Part shown: positions 22,613 through 34,172 of the stretch, piece by piece
Layout: each line of letters begins with the position of its first letter
Position numbering within the stretch: position 1 is the first letter of the stretch
Assembly: GCF_000143415.4 (NCBI RefSeq)
Contig: NW_003314315.1
Location: 1 to 64,000 of the forward strand
Direction of reading: 5' to 3'
Source: Selaginella moellendorffii
Lineage: Eukaryota > Streptophyta > Lycopodiopsida > Selaginellales > Selaginellaceae
DNA: 64,000 nt
The notes under the pieces: model-generated
The model's database searches: none
Told to the model about the DNA's origin: nothing
Seen by the model: only the letters and a program-made list of their open reading frames with translations
Made by a program: the position numbers and the translations under genes

Positions 22613-23086
22613 GCGCTGGATCCGAGACCTGGAAGAAGGTATAAGAAGAGAGGACAGGTGCTCAAGTTGTTCCCCAATACGGACCCGGCACAGCAAACGT
22701 CTCTAAACCCAAAGATGTGCCAAGACGCGATGAATGCGTGCTCGAGCCTGGAGGACGCTCGAGCGCTGCATGCACACTTATCGTCGTTGGGGATGGCCAC
22801 CGAGTTTGAGACTGCCAGACGCTTCCTCGAGCTCTTCATCCGGCTGGGCAGCCTGAAGGACGCCGAGGTGGTGTTTCAGAGTGTACAGACAAAGAATCTG
22901 GAATGGTGGCAGACGATGATCCGAGCCTATGCTGCGGGCGGTGATATAGAAAACGTTCATCGTCTCTACAAAGTGAGGAAGTCCCACCGAATGAGTTACA
23001 ACAAGACAACGCAAGCACAGATCTTGGAAAGCTGCAAAACAAAAGGGAAGCTTCTATCAGTGGAGGCTGTAGCGGTTCCAGCGTGA
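22613..23086 (+). pseudogene. C-terminal half of the PPR gene (arm B)
   Basis: About 155 codons match the C-terminal part of the PPR gene at 16972-18210, from the GSETWKK region to the shared end AVAVPA and stop. Small deletions remove the KVWGAY and SRE residues without breaking the frame further down. The N-terminal 250 residues are absent; sequence upstream of 22612 is TFIIIC debris. Without a start region it is unlikely to encode a protein. Confidence 0.85.
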
Positions 23087-23094
23087 TCAAAGAA

Positions 23095-23200
23095 GAGGTG
23101 GCCAACATTGCAAGCTTTCGCTGCCGTACTGCTTGAAAGAAGCATTCTCCTGAGTGATGAAGAGAAATGAGCGCGATGGAGGGTATACAAGGATGGACAA
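23095..23200 (-). pseudogene. BRE last-exon fragment (arm B)
   Basis: The mirror copy of 16840-16949: GCAAGCTTTCGCTGCCGTAC and GAAGCATTCTCCT, matching the BRE 3' end at 47494-47560. Confidence 0.7.
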
Positions 23201-23570
23201 AATGACTACGGAGCTCTTGTCTAGGATGACGGAGGCAATACCCGAATTCAGTAAGTGCGTCTACTACTCGTCCGGATTGAGGGATGAGATTCAGGAGTGG
23301 CTGAACTTAACTTGGCTTCTTTCTCTGCTTTCCACACTAACAGATCAAAGGTGGCATCTGTCATCCAGATCGAGAGTTCGAAAGCAAGGCTTCTACGTCA
23401 GACAAGGCTACCATGGTAAGCGAGAACAGCACTAGACTCATTGGGCTACCAACCCAAAAGCTCAGTACTATTTCTCGGTCTGTGGCGGGGTCATCGAACA
23501 GGAAGCTGAAGAAGTTCAAGCAGGACAAGAAGGGACCTTTGGTGGCGGCAACGTCAGTTCGCTAGAAGAA
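23154..23570 (+). pseudogene. Unrecognised gene fragment shared by both arms (arm B)
   Basis: The plus strand reads LLSRMTEAIPEFSKCVYY then GLRDEIQEWL up to about 23300. After a likely intron, HPDREFESKA and KLKKFKQDKKG occur near 23355-23550. The order suggests the last two exons of a gene of unknown family with a lysine-rich tail. No start is present. Confidence 0.4.
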
Positions 23571-23993
23571 AGATGATTGCTAAACCCGCGTGAACACTGA
23601 CATGATAAAAACAATGGAGCTGCTAGGAGCAGGATGAACGTTCTGATGTTTTGATCTCGTGATTGTACAGAAAGGCTTGTTGAAACTTGACCCCTGTTTA
23701 GGAGTGAGTGTTGTTCACCTCTAAATATTTATCAAGAGAACAAACCAAACCTTGAAAATGCTATTGGCAATTTAGTCTCTATCTGGTAGTTGGCCACAAA
23801 TAAAGGGACTTTCAAGTGGTCCCGACTATCTCGTTGTGTATCATGCCTTAGGTGTTTGGAGGCCCACAAGAAACTCTCGCTCTCACTGATGGTCCTAACT
23901 TATTCCTAGTATCTTACCGGTCCCCGCATACTGTTTCTTTAAATTGGACACATGAAATGCCACTTCTATCTGATCTGCTGTTTTCAGATAGTC

Positions 23994-24554
23994 ATGGCCC
24001 TGGCTCCAGTTACCTGCATCGTTCTTGTGCTGCCATTCCTGGTGCTCGCAGCTGTCAATGCTACTCGCGTCGACAATGAAGCAGGTATATTGCAAATTTT
24101 CATTTGCGTAATGCTGAAAAGTGTTGTTCCACAGAAACGATCTTTGCGGGAGGGGTGGATGCGACACATGATCCACGATATGTGTCTACTATCCTGGAAA
24201 AAGAAGGTGCTGCAAATATATTCAACCCTGGCTGAGCTCTTCAAACTGTTGTTTCCATGATTTCTTTTGTGTGCAGCACTAAGCAGCGTTGTGGGCGAAA
24301 CTTACTGTTGCCTCAAGAACGGATGGGGCTGCATGCAGGAGTGCGAGAAAGGAAAAGAGTACCAGTGCTGCCTCAGGAATGGGTTTGGGTGCATGCAGAA
24401 CTGTGAGACATCGAAAAAGTACTCCTGCTGCCTCAAGAATGGATTCGGCTGCCTGTGGAAGTGCGAGGATGGTGTGGAGCACTACTGCTGCGCGCGGAAT
24501 GGCTTTGGCTGCACCAAGATGTGTCCCAAAACAGTCACTACTGGCAACCTGTAA
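23994..24554 (+). CDS. Small secreted protein with four Cys-Cys repeats (copy B)
   Basis: The arm B paralogue. Exon 1 (23994-24084) encodes MALAPVTCIVLVLPFLVLAA and VNATRVDNEA. The last exon (24277-24554) encodes four units with all 16 cysteines and the NG(W/F)GC core conserved, ending TVTTGNL. Exon 1 is exactly 91 nt in both copies. Substitutions between copies fall mainly in the linkers (for example DKGKN versus EKGKE) and the signal peptide core. The 24085-24276 interval must be spliced out: its otherwise open frame has a TGA at about 24232. It follows the PPR and BRE fragments in mirror order to copy A. Function unknown. Confidence 0.7.
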
Positions 24555-24829
24555 ACTGGATATGTTCTGTGGCTCTGGATATGGATGTATGGGTTTGGCT
24601 GCCGCCAGAGTTTAAATAAAATGCTACTATTATACGCAGAGCTCTCTTGGCTCCGCTAGTAGATCTCCCATCCTCAAAGCCAACCGATGCATTTTTTAAT
24701 AGGAGGCACTAGTGCTGCCAATGAATCCTTAGGTGCTCACTTTCCTATGTTTTCGTTGGAATTGGGGCAGACGTGGCAAGGCCCATGCCTTTAAGGAGGC
24801 CTTTAAGGAATGTGTGGATGTCAACTTTG

Positions 24830-25110
24830 TACTGGGAGGCTCGTTTGTTCGTTTAAAGGACTAAAATCAAGATCCTTGACCATGTATGTTTCGGGATTTC
24901 AAGCTGGTGGTAGCACTCGATGACATTATTGACTTCTACCAAGGTCAAGGGAGCGTGGTGGTGGCTCCAAAGTCTGAGGGGTCAAAGGATGACCACTTCT
25001 TGTAACCCCGTTCCTTCTTGCGCTACCAAAGTTATCCATCTGGAATATTGGACAATGTGTTGAGAAGCAAGGCAAATTGTACGTCCCAGATCTATTTGGG
25101 TTGTGTTTAC
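24830..25110 (+). pseudogene. SCP-like phosphatase pseudogene 3
   Basis: Mirror copy of 14960-15320. FRDFKLVVALDD-like codons, DFYQGQ and a GSKDDHF-like segment are visible in broken frames, and it ends with KLYVPD. The N-terminal catalytic motif is missing. Confidence 0.8.
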
Positions 25111-25114
25111 TATG

Positions 25115-25290
25115 GTTACTTATGACTGCTGTGAGAGGAATGGCTTTGTCTGCCCCAAAATGTGTCCCTATGAAGAATGCCAGGAATAATTTGATCAGAT
25201 TCCAGTATAGGATGTAGTTTGCTGGAACTCGCTACTTATCAGAACGGATATATTGGTATGGCTGCCGCCTGAATTTGAATAACTAAAGCA
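25115..25290 (+). pseudogene. Remnant of a Cys-Cys repeat exon (arm B)
   Basis: Reads YDCCERNGFVCPKMCPYEECQE and then stops, matching the last unit of the intact gene. The tail TTTGAATAACTAAAGCAC matches the arm A remnant at 14866-14945. Confidence 0.6.
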
Positions 25291-25890
25291 CTATTATATG
25301 AGTATGGACTATCTTTTTAAGTTGGAGGCACTAGTGATGTGAGCGATGCTCGCTTTCCTTAAGGATATCCTAAGTACTCCCTGTGCCATAATTCTCTACC
25401 TCAAAAGTACACTTAGCTCAGAAAAGTGAAATCATTTATAAAGAGACTAGCTAAACTGCTGCGTAACCTTGTGTTATTGTGAAAGTTCTTGCTTTTTCGT
25501 CATTCTATTTACTTTAATCGATCTTCAATCTATTCTCGGGCTTTATGATTCCCATATTCTTGTCTTGCTTGCTCACAACACTTTGTGTTTTTCCTGCAGA
25601 GGATTCCAAAGTGTTGGATCTGGTACTATTGGATCTGTCTGGCCTTATCATGTCCTAGTATGGAGACCGTCTATGTGTAAAAGTTTTTGATATTTTCTTT
25701 GGGAAAACAAAAGAGTTTGAAACTTTTGTGTTTTTTGGGATAAAGTCTCATACTTATATTAGAGATGTCCCAACACTTATTAAAGTCTTCAACTAAAATT
25801 ATAATAATGAATGCATTTCACTACAAAATTAAGCAAGCTATTTAATTATTGATATTTTTTATAACAAATACTGGGTAACTGGAATAAAAG

Positions 25891-26255
25891 TTTCTGCTAG
25901 GATTGCATGTAGTAAAACAAATAGCCACAGCTGAGCTCTGAGAATTACTTTGATTGGATAGTGTAAAGTTGTGATGAGTTTCTGTATAAATGTAGCACTT
26001 TCCTGGACGACTGGAAGATCAGATTCCAAGTCTTTAAAATCACCTTATACGTTTGCTTGTCTGAGAAGATCCTCGGCTTTTAGCTCCTGGACTTTCTCCA
26101 AGGCGTGTTCCTGGCTCAAATGGACGCGCTAAGATTTACAGTGTTTCTAGACACAGCAATATACGGACAGCACCGCCAGATCCTGGGGGCAAGCTCAGCC
26201 ATCCAGGTAGTAGTAGGAACCGGCAGCCTTTTGTTCGCGATCTTTGGTGGAATCG
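25891..26255. other. Spacer between arm B and the TFIIIC locus
   Basis: A short hydrophobic frame at 26119-26270 has no relative I know. Nothing else is supported. Confidence 0.45.
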
Positions 26256-26259
26256 AGCT

Positions 26260-26660
26260 TGTTGATCCGCGGCCTAAAGTTTGCTCGTTCTGCCACCGCA
26301 AGCCCCGACCGCCGGGAGTCCGCATTTCCCATATGCCGTGATGAGCATCGTGCCCAGCGATCGAGCGCAGCGCTCAGTCACGACGATGTGATTGTGAACC
26401 CTGCGATGATTCGGCGCCGCCTTGAAGCTGATACAGCGCCGGAGCATACCTTCTAGGTCGCCGTCGTCGCCGCATTCCAGGATCGTTGTCGACGATCCCC
26501 GGATCGTAATCTACCGATGCTGGCTTGGCGACTGTGGCGACAAGCAGCAGGGAATCGCGCGGCCTCGGCGGCGGTGGAGTGTGGGGCACCGCGTGTTCCT
26601 GAGCTTGCTCCGCATCAGCGCCTTGGCGACAATCTCCCTCGTCTTTGGTCCCAAGAACCC
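26260..26660 (-). pseudogene. N-terminal fragment of the PPR gene
   Basis: Same-strand copy of about 17750-18210. The TPPPPRPRDSLLLVATVAKP stretch and the frame around the YDP and QLQG segments survive, but deletions around 26455-26500 and 26575-26600 shift the frame and the start region is lost. It lies head-to-head with the intact TFIIIC gene, mirroring the truncated TFIIIC next to the intact PPR gene. Confidence 0.8.
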
Positions 26661-26739
26661 TAAACCCATCCCGCGCCGAGAATATCCTTTTCCGTGCCTC
26701 CTCTCTGTTTTTAGGGCTTCCTAGGTCTTTCGTTGGGAA

Positions 26740-29700
26740 ATGGAGAAGCTGGTGGTTGCCGCGCTCGAGGAGATCGCAGCGGAAGGGCCTCGAGGTGAGC
26801 GCGATCCTCCGAAATATCGTTTCGCTTCTCTCTCGCGTGATTCCAATCGATTTTCTGCCCCGCAGGATGCGATCTTGCCAAGCTTTGGTCCCTGATCCAA
26901 TGTGCTCCGGCGGCGGCGGCGCTTGGGGCCGATGTTCTCGACGATCACATCAAACAGGAGATCTGGAGGAGCTTGCTGCGGGTGCCGGGGTTGAGCATCA
27001 CTGACGCGGCCGGGGGAGCCTGTGATTCCAGCTTGGTGGAGACGTTTGAAACGGCAGAGAGAATGGGAGTCGTCGCGGTGGCCTCGCAGGAGCTACGAGA
27101 CGGGTGCTTGGGGCTATACGATATCAGCCATGCTGACACACAGCCTTCTCAGATCCAGCACGCCATTCTCGAGCGTCTGGCAAGTGCACGGTACTACATT
27201 TTTTCTCTTTCGATTCTTCATATCTCTTTTTTCTTCTGTTGTGAAAGAAGTTTTGGTTTTTGTTTCTTCTAGGACGAAAGGAGTGACCCAGAACGAGCTT
27301 GGGAAAGAGTTCAAAGTGGAAGGAAACAAGCTCTTTTACATCCTCAGGAGTCTGGAAGTCAGAGGCCTCATAGTGAGGAAGTCGATACTTTTGCGCAACA
27401 ACAAGAAGAACAGCTCCATCGTTGTCACCAACCTTGTGCATCTCGCTCGGTATGCACTAAACTTGTCCCTGAATTCACACCAGCGTCTAGAATCCAACAC
27501 GGTTGAGGAGGCCGGGGAGGGCTCTCCCAATGGTGGAAAACAGTTGACGATAAACGATGATGTGCCGGCAATGAGAGCCATTTGTGAGAAGCTTCAGGAA
27601 GCTGATGGAAAGGTAATGATTTCATCACTTCTGTTTTGCCTGCGACTCTCACTGTTTCTCTCTTTTTTTTCGAAGGTTCTTGTTGTGTCCGATCTGAAAT
27701 TAACACTGGGGTACCGTTTAGCAGCTGGTCATCGTGCATGGCGACGAGTGGGTTACTATGTTTAAGTTTCCTCCTTAGTGCTAACTGTTTGCATTATTAC
27801 AGCTTGTGAAGAGATTAGAAGAAGGCGGGTATGTTACTAATATTAAAGCAAAAATTGGTCGGAAGGTAAAGGATGCTGTTTGCTATGTTCTTGGGCTACT
27901 AACGTAAAAAACTCTTTTCAGGAGAAGCCTTGTCTCCAGCTGTTGAAGCCGTTTAATGACCTTGAGCAGCAGTCTCCTGCAGGCGATGGTGACATCGAGC
28001 TCAAGGGTCCGAAAAGAGGACAGGTCACACAACAACTTGTTGATCTTTCAGTTGATCAGCAGATCTACAACATGATTGACGATGAAGGTGCCGATGGTGT
28101 GACAATGATGGAGGTATTTTTCTCCTTGTCCGCTTCTATCTTGTTCTCAATAGTAACTTCAGGTATGGAAGCGGATTGGCTTAAACAATAAGCGGAATTA
28201 CTATCGCATCCAGAACATGACAGTGAAACATGGTCTTCTTTTTGAAGCTGAAAACCACAAGCGATCCACTATTTATCGGCTAAGAACCACAAAGAGAAAA
28301 CGCAGTGACAGTGAGAACGAAAACGACGATGAACCCAGAGAAACTGGTGCCGATCCCGATTCATTATTCAAAATGGAAGTTGAAGAAGATGCCAACGCCG
28401 TTGTGGCATCTCTCCAACAAGAGGGAGCAGCGAGTACAAGCAGTCCAGCTGACCAGACGGCTCCAGCTGCTGCATTTCCTCCTCCATCGCTCTTCCGGAA
28501 AGGACAGGCGTATCCTTGTCTCACCGTTACAACTACAAGTATTCAGCGAGAGAAACATATCTTGGCGCGGTTACAGGAAGAAAAGTTTCTCGTGCGAGCT
28601 GAGCTGCATAGGTGGCTGGAGAGCATAAGCTCTCAAAAGACCACTATGGACCGTAAAACGCTGATTCGGACACTTGAGAAGCTGCAGAGTGAAGGGAAAT
28701 GCAAGTGCGTCACGCTCGAAATCCCAGGGACAACAAACTGTGGCCGCAAACGCAAGGCAGACATCGTCTTGCTTCCGTCAGTAGAGCTGGACTTCGACCT
28801 TTTGAACGCGATTCATGAGCGCATCCGAAAAGCTGAGACCGACAATCGACTCCAGGGACGAGAGAAAAGCGCAGCGGCAGGCTCGACAGCGGTTGTAGTG
28901 ACGGGGTTGAAGAGAATGAAGTTGGAACACAGGAAGCCTCTTCTTGACCCAAGCACGAAGCCGGTGGCACTTCAAGAAAATGGCTATATTCCTGCTAAGA
29001 TGGTTCGTGTCCGTATGCTGCACCATTTTCTCTGGAGGTACACTAACAATCAGCACATTGGGAATGGGTACAGAATTTTCGGCTTAACGGACGCTTTGCT
29101 GACGATGCCACTGGAATTGTTCTTACAAGTGGTTGGTTCGAGCAGGTCCATCAATAACTTGGCGGAGCGCTGTAAGCAAGGTACGCGTATCTGTGAACTT
29201 TCTCCAACCGAGCAGGCCGCTCTTCTTGATTCTACGGCTGGAGGACGGCTGGCTTGGCTGGTGGACGTACTTCGCCGGCTCAAGGTCAGTAGTTCTTCAG
29301 CTGGTTCCATACAGATTTTTCGAACCATGTTGGTTAAATTGTTCGTTTTCTTTTCTGTTTAGCTTCTCCGCTTCGCGCTCGACTGCCCGGTTTCTCCACA
29401 AGCCACAGGTCAATTTGGTAGCATAACCCTGATGGAAGCCACTGTATCCTACGCGATGGAGGAGCAAATATATATTCAGGAGCCTCCTCCACCCCCACTT
29501 CATGCGTGGACGAGTAAAACTGCACCTGATTCCTTGACTCAACACAATTTCGACATTGTTTCCGAAGGACAACTCGAAAAATACTGGGAGTTTTTGGAAT
29601 ATTTCTACTCGGGGGCAGACCCATCCATTGCTCGACATGCTTTTCCGGGATCAAACGTTCCTGAAGTGAGTATGCAAGGTTTACATCTTCAGTCACTTTC

Positions 29701-32431
29701 ATGTGTTGCTGGATTGACAGGTATTTGGTTTGAGATCCTGGACATCGCTACGTGTGATGACTATGGACCAGCGCAACGAGCTTTTCAAGCGACTAAACGA
29801 TGTAGAACGTTTGTCAGTGAAGGAGTGCGCTCAGGTTTCTAAGGATTTGAACCTTACGCTCCAGCAGGTTCGTTACTGTGCTTCAAAGGCATTACTTCAA
29901 GGAAATAATTTCAGGTCCTGCGGTACTCGTATGAGAAAAACCGGAGACTACGATTACAATCTTTAAAGGCTGCTGACGACTTCATGGAAGTGTTCACGAA
30001 CATTTCAGATTTGCCTGGTGAAACTTTCCTTTCCAAGGCCGTTCCGAAACAGATCACAGAAGTTGCAAACGAAGACGCGAGTGGTGGAGACGAAATTGAT
30101 GACAATGTCAACCATGGCAATCATATCAGTGTTAACAAGCTAAAACCAGCGAGGTCGAGATTTCCTTGGTCTGATAGCGTGGACAGGTACGTCCTGTTGT
30201 TGTATTTTATTAATGCGTGTTGATTTATTGTTTTCTATGCTGTAGGGTGGTTGCCTTCGCATACGCAAAGCACCGGGCACTTACAATGAATCGTATAATC
30301 TGGAAAGAAGTGAAAGATCTTCCTGCACCTCCAATGACGTGTCGCAGGCGGATATCACAATTGAAGACTGAACCTACTGTAAAGAAGGCGCTTTTCAACC
30401 TTTGTTCGCTACTAGCTGCTCGTTACGATCGGTACTGCAGTCTCGAAGACCAGGAAGGTGGAGGCGGAGGCTTCGAATATGATCCAGAGGGATGTGACAT
30501 GTCCGGGTTCAAAGAGGCAGAGAGTCGTCACTACTCTGAATACTACTGGGATAATCCAAGGGATCATGCGGTGGCTTCTGCGCTGGACGAGTTTATCAGG
30601 TGCAAGAATCTCTCGCGCTCAGCTGTTAACAGGCAGATCCCAAAGAAGGGTGTTACGGGGTCGGGCAGCAACGCGCTTGCAAACAGCATAGAGCCTCATC
30701 GACTTTTGAAGACACAAGTGGTGGCAACAAAAGTTTCGGTAAAGAAACGTGCCAAACGAGCAGCGAAAAGAAGGCCAGCTTCTCTTCAGATTGCGAATCC
30801 CGAGCAAGTTGTTCGTACGTCTCTTGGAGCTGCAAATGCCGTGGAGTTGATCAAGCTCATCTTTCTCAACTCATATGTCAGCGACGGTCGTGTACACGTG
30901 CCAAAGGCTTTTGTAGACGGCCTCCATCAGTTCAGACACTCGGATATACATGCAGCGTTTAGTTTCCTGAAGGACCGAAGCATGGTGGTAAGTGAGCTTC
31001 CAAATATTGCATTCGTTCGTTTGTGACGGACACTAACTTCCGCTGGCAGACTTCCGGCGGTGGTGAACTCTCATTTTCGTTGTCAGAAGAGTTCAACGCT
31101 AATGCCTTCTCAAGTCCTCTTCCGAGTACGACCTTCCACGAGTTCATGGCCTTCTCCGAGTGGTTTCAGCAGCACGAGGGAGAGCTAGATCAAGGCTGGG
31201 TTCCGTACGATTTGGAAGAAAATTATGGACAGCTTGTACACCTCCTTGGAAGGGTGACAGCCGGTGAGCTACGACTAATGCCAAGACTTCCGCGGGATGG
31301 AATTGGTGAAAGCGATGATCCTAGAACCATTGGATGCTGTATAAAGAGAAGGTTTGACAGTGCGGAGGCTGAACTGGAAGACTGTACTGCCAAGGCGAGA
31401 TTAAGGGGTCTTGGGGGGCAGGATTACTTTCAAGCGGCTCGTCGCGAGAGAGGCTTTCCAGATATTCAGACACTGGTACACCGCGAGGCTTTTACTACAC
31501 CAAGTTTGCTGCACTCGCTGAGCATCGAAGAGGACAATATTCTGATAGATTTCCCGTCTCACACCGAAGAAGGGGAACAATACCACGACGATGCAGGCAG
31601 CCTCTGCGAACCTGAGACTTCGGAAGCAGCAATGCGAGCAATCCAAGACGGTGGTGAGGAAGGCCTTAGTATGGACGAGCTAGGGACGCGCTTGGGATTG
31701 TCCGGTAGGCCATTCACTTTCGTGCTTGAGCGTCTTAATGGTGACACTGTTGCCTTGTGGCTTTCAGGAAACCCGCGTGATATGTCTCGAGCCGAGCAGT
31801 ACGTTAAGGAGCTGGAGTGGTCAGGTCGCGTGAGACGGGTATACTGATTAGAGGTTTAGTCTGAAGTTTTATTAAGAACTATCTCCCTACAGGTGAATGC
31901 TTTTGACCACGTCCGTGCGGTAGTGCAGCCTCACTCAAGGCGTTACAATCTTGGATTTCCGAGCACGACAGAAGCAGAAGGAGAGGATGCGGAGACGGAA
32001 AACACTCAACCGATCCTTCCCTGGTTCACTTCCCAAGGGACTGTCAACACAAGCGTCTTGACGGATTTGAGTCGCCGTGTTATAGGCATTGTCATGGCCA
32101 GCCCTGGCATTTCCGAGGTAAGAGTTTTGTGTCAGCCAGCCCAACGCATGAATCTGTTCTGTGCTGCAGGAGAATCTCCTTCGGCAGATGGACGTGTTGA
32201 ATCCACAGGTTGGTGACAAGAAGTTTTGGTAAGTTTGCTAATTGGTTCAAGTGTCGCTTGCAGACTGCTCGGGAACTGGTCAACTTGCTTCTTGTGGATG
32301 GTAAGATCGTTATGAGAAGCTCGACGTTGGAAGCAGTGGCTCCTCCTCCTTTGCTGGGCAACCTCACCACCAAGAGATGTCACAAAGCAGTACATTATTA
32401 TGTAAATAGTCTGGACACTCTGGCCGTTTAG
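26740..32431 (+). CDS. TFIIIC B-block-binding subunit (GTF3C1-like)
   Basis: A multi-exon gene with short introns. Exons 26740-26794, 26866-27190 and 27273-27612 join in frame; later exons run to a stop at 32429-32431. I did not fix every later junction. The start MEKLVVAALEEIAAEGPRG begins a WH-rich N-terminus. TKGVTQNELGKEF followed by NKLFYILRSLEVRGLI (about residues 127-160) is the extended winged helix typical of this subunit. DQQIYNMIDDEGADGVTMME (about 28060-28110) is a second one. A basic RKRS-type region lies near 28290. RFPWSDSVDR followed by RRISQLKTEP (30150-30370) matches the SANT-like domain of plant homologues. The protein binds the B box of tRNA genes to recruit TFIIIB and Pol III. 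It is the only intact copy among several fragments. Confidence 0.85.
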
Positions 32432-32659
32432 TATGTATAAATCACGAAGAATAAATGGTAAAGTCAAACCATATTAAAACTTCCATTCCATCCATTCCCT
32501 CGACATGGCCCGAGCATCCCATAGCTTTCCAGCGAATCTTCTTTCATCGCAGCCATCCACATCCCAATGCAAGTATCTACGATAATCGATCCAGCTTCTG
32601 GGGTCTTAGTGGATGCAAACCAAAGGCAGCAAACCTTGTCACAGACGTCATTAGAGGAG

Positions 32660-33945
32660 AGGGCCCAGCGAAATGGCTAGTGATATTGCAAGCTTTTGTT
32701 GCAGTACGCTTAAAAGAAGCATTCTCCTCGGTGATGAAGTCACTGGACAAGTGAGCGCGATGGAGGGTAAACGAGAATCGATGAGACACTACGCACCATA
32801 TCCGGGACACCGTCTCACTTAGATCCCAGCGGGGACTCCAAGAGTAGTCCTCGTATGCTCGGGAGATTTTACGCCGTTGCGAGTCGAAGTGCTGAGAAAC
32901 GAAGAAACAAAACTTTAGCTCGGCAATATCATCACAACCATAGTTGCAGCTAGACGTGCAAACGTTCAAACGCGTCCACGTTTAAATGCCGTTTAAAACG
33001 TTTTTTTCAGGACAATCAAACGTTTACATGTTAAAGCCTAAAATGATTAAGAAAACACTAATATTTACTAAAGACACTTTAATCTAATATTAAGTTTATA
33101 AAACCCAACCGAATAACATACTAAAACAAATGAAAGAAGAAGCCGTTTCGCTGTTCTGCTTGTCTCAGCACTGGACCAGATTCCGTGCTTGCCACCATAG
33201 ATTCTGCTGGCCCCCCTGAACCCTGTGCGGCTTGCTGCAGCAGATGCCCATCATCGGCATCTGCTGGGTCTGCTAGCTCGAAATCGGAAAAACTGCTGCG
33301 AGGTTTTTTAAGGGTTCATGGCAGGAATTGGAGGACGCCGCAAATGCTGGAGCTGGAAGCATGTGATACAAGCAGAGCGGCACTGGACATGTAGGTATTG
33401 TCATGAGATTCACACTGGGGGAGCGGAGCGAGTGCGAGCACATCTTGCTGGAGTTTGGGCAAGGCAATGAGGGAGATCCCTTATGAAGTTCTGAAGAAAC
33501 CCTAAAGAAACCCTAAAGAAACCTTTGTCTCTTTTCGCAAATAGTGCAAACGCGTTGGGAGTTTAGAACGGCGTTTTTTAACGCGTTTAAAACGTTACGT
33601 TTTTTTAGTTTCATACGTTTTTTGGCAACTATGATCACAACACATAGGTACCTGTGAGCTCTGGGTGGACCTTTGGAAACTGTGTAGAGAGATGTGGATC
33701 TTCAAGAAGAACGTTTCACCAAAGTCTCAGTGCCCGAGAGAGGGAAACAGGAGAGAAACTTTGGTAAGAAGGTGAAAACGCCAGCAGAGGCTATGATGGA
33801 AACTTTTCTGCCAAAATCCTGCAAAACTTCGTGTAAATTCTTCTCTTTAGAAATTAAGCAACCCTTCCAAAGACCGGAAACAATGCTTTGCCTATGGGCC
33901 AAGAAATCAAATAAGTAGGCCCCATTTCGGAGCAGACACCAGGAG
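32660..33945 (-). pseudogene. BRE 3' pseudogene interrupted by a hAT-like element
   Basis: Matches exons 10-13 of the BRE gene at 47494-49341: LHEVLQDFGRKVS, ASAGVFTFL, DDIAELK and RAYEDYSWSPRWD are recognisable on the minus strand. The TSD/TIR-bounded insertion at 32939-33633 splits the intron corresponding to about 47715-47763. Several frameshifts occur, and exons upstream of about 33945 are missing. It lies tail-to-tail with the TFIIIC gene. Confidence 0.85.
32939..33633. mobile_element. Non-autonomous hAT-like DNA transposon
   Basis: 695 bp bounded by 9 bp perfect inverted termini, CATAGTTGC and GCAACTATG. Both sides are flanked by the 8 bp direct repeat ATCACAAC (32931-32938, 33634-33641). 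The intact BRE paralogue at about 47743-47750 has a single ATCACAAC and no insert. Both ends are dense in CGTTTAAAACG and AACGCGTT-type motifs, as expected for subterminal transposase sites. The GC-richer middle (33126-33490) has no frame resembling a transposase. An 8 bp duplication and CA-starting short TIRs are typical of the hAT superfamily. Confidence 0.85.
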
Positions 33946-34084
33946 CTCAAAGATCCATTGCCGCTGGACCCCTCATCTGCGTCACATCTCCAATGAGTGA
34001 ATCCAGCTTACCTCACGAATGCCTAGAGCACGCCCACATTCCCGCACTCACTCTTGGCATCACATTTGTATCTTTTCTTGCCTC
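33946..34084. other. Short spacer before the copia element
   Basis: No feature seen. The last five bases (GCCTC) may be part of the copia target site. Confidence 0.4.
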
Positions 34085-34172
34085 TGAGACAAATTGGGAT
34101 CAAAGCGCACCGCGCTAGTGGACAGAACAGGAAAACCCTAATGGACACGTGGCGAGGGTGTATCGTGTAACA
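34085..34172 (-). repeat. 3' LTR of the copia element
   Basis: 88 bp, starting TGTTACACGATACACCC and ending TTTGTCTCA on the minus strand. It differs from the 5' copy by three substitutions over 77 bp. Confidence 0.7.

Larger units (their letters stand above)
22612..25890 (-). repeat. Inverted duplication, arm B
   Basis: The partner of 14250-17470 in opposite orientation. It carries the same gene pieces in mirror order and ends near 25890 with the shared TTGATATTTTTTATAACAAA segment. Confidence 0.85.
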
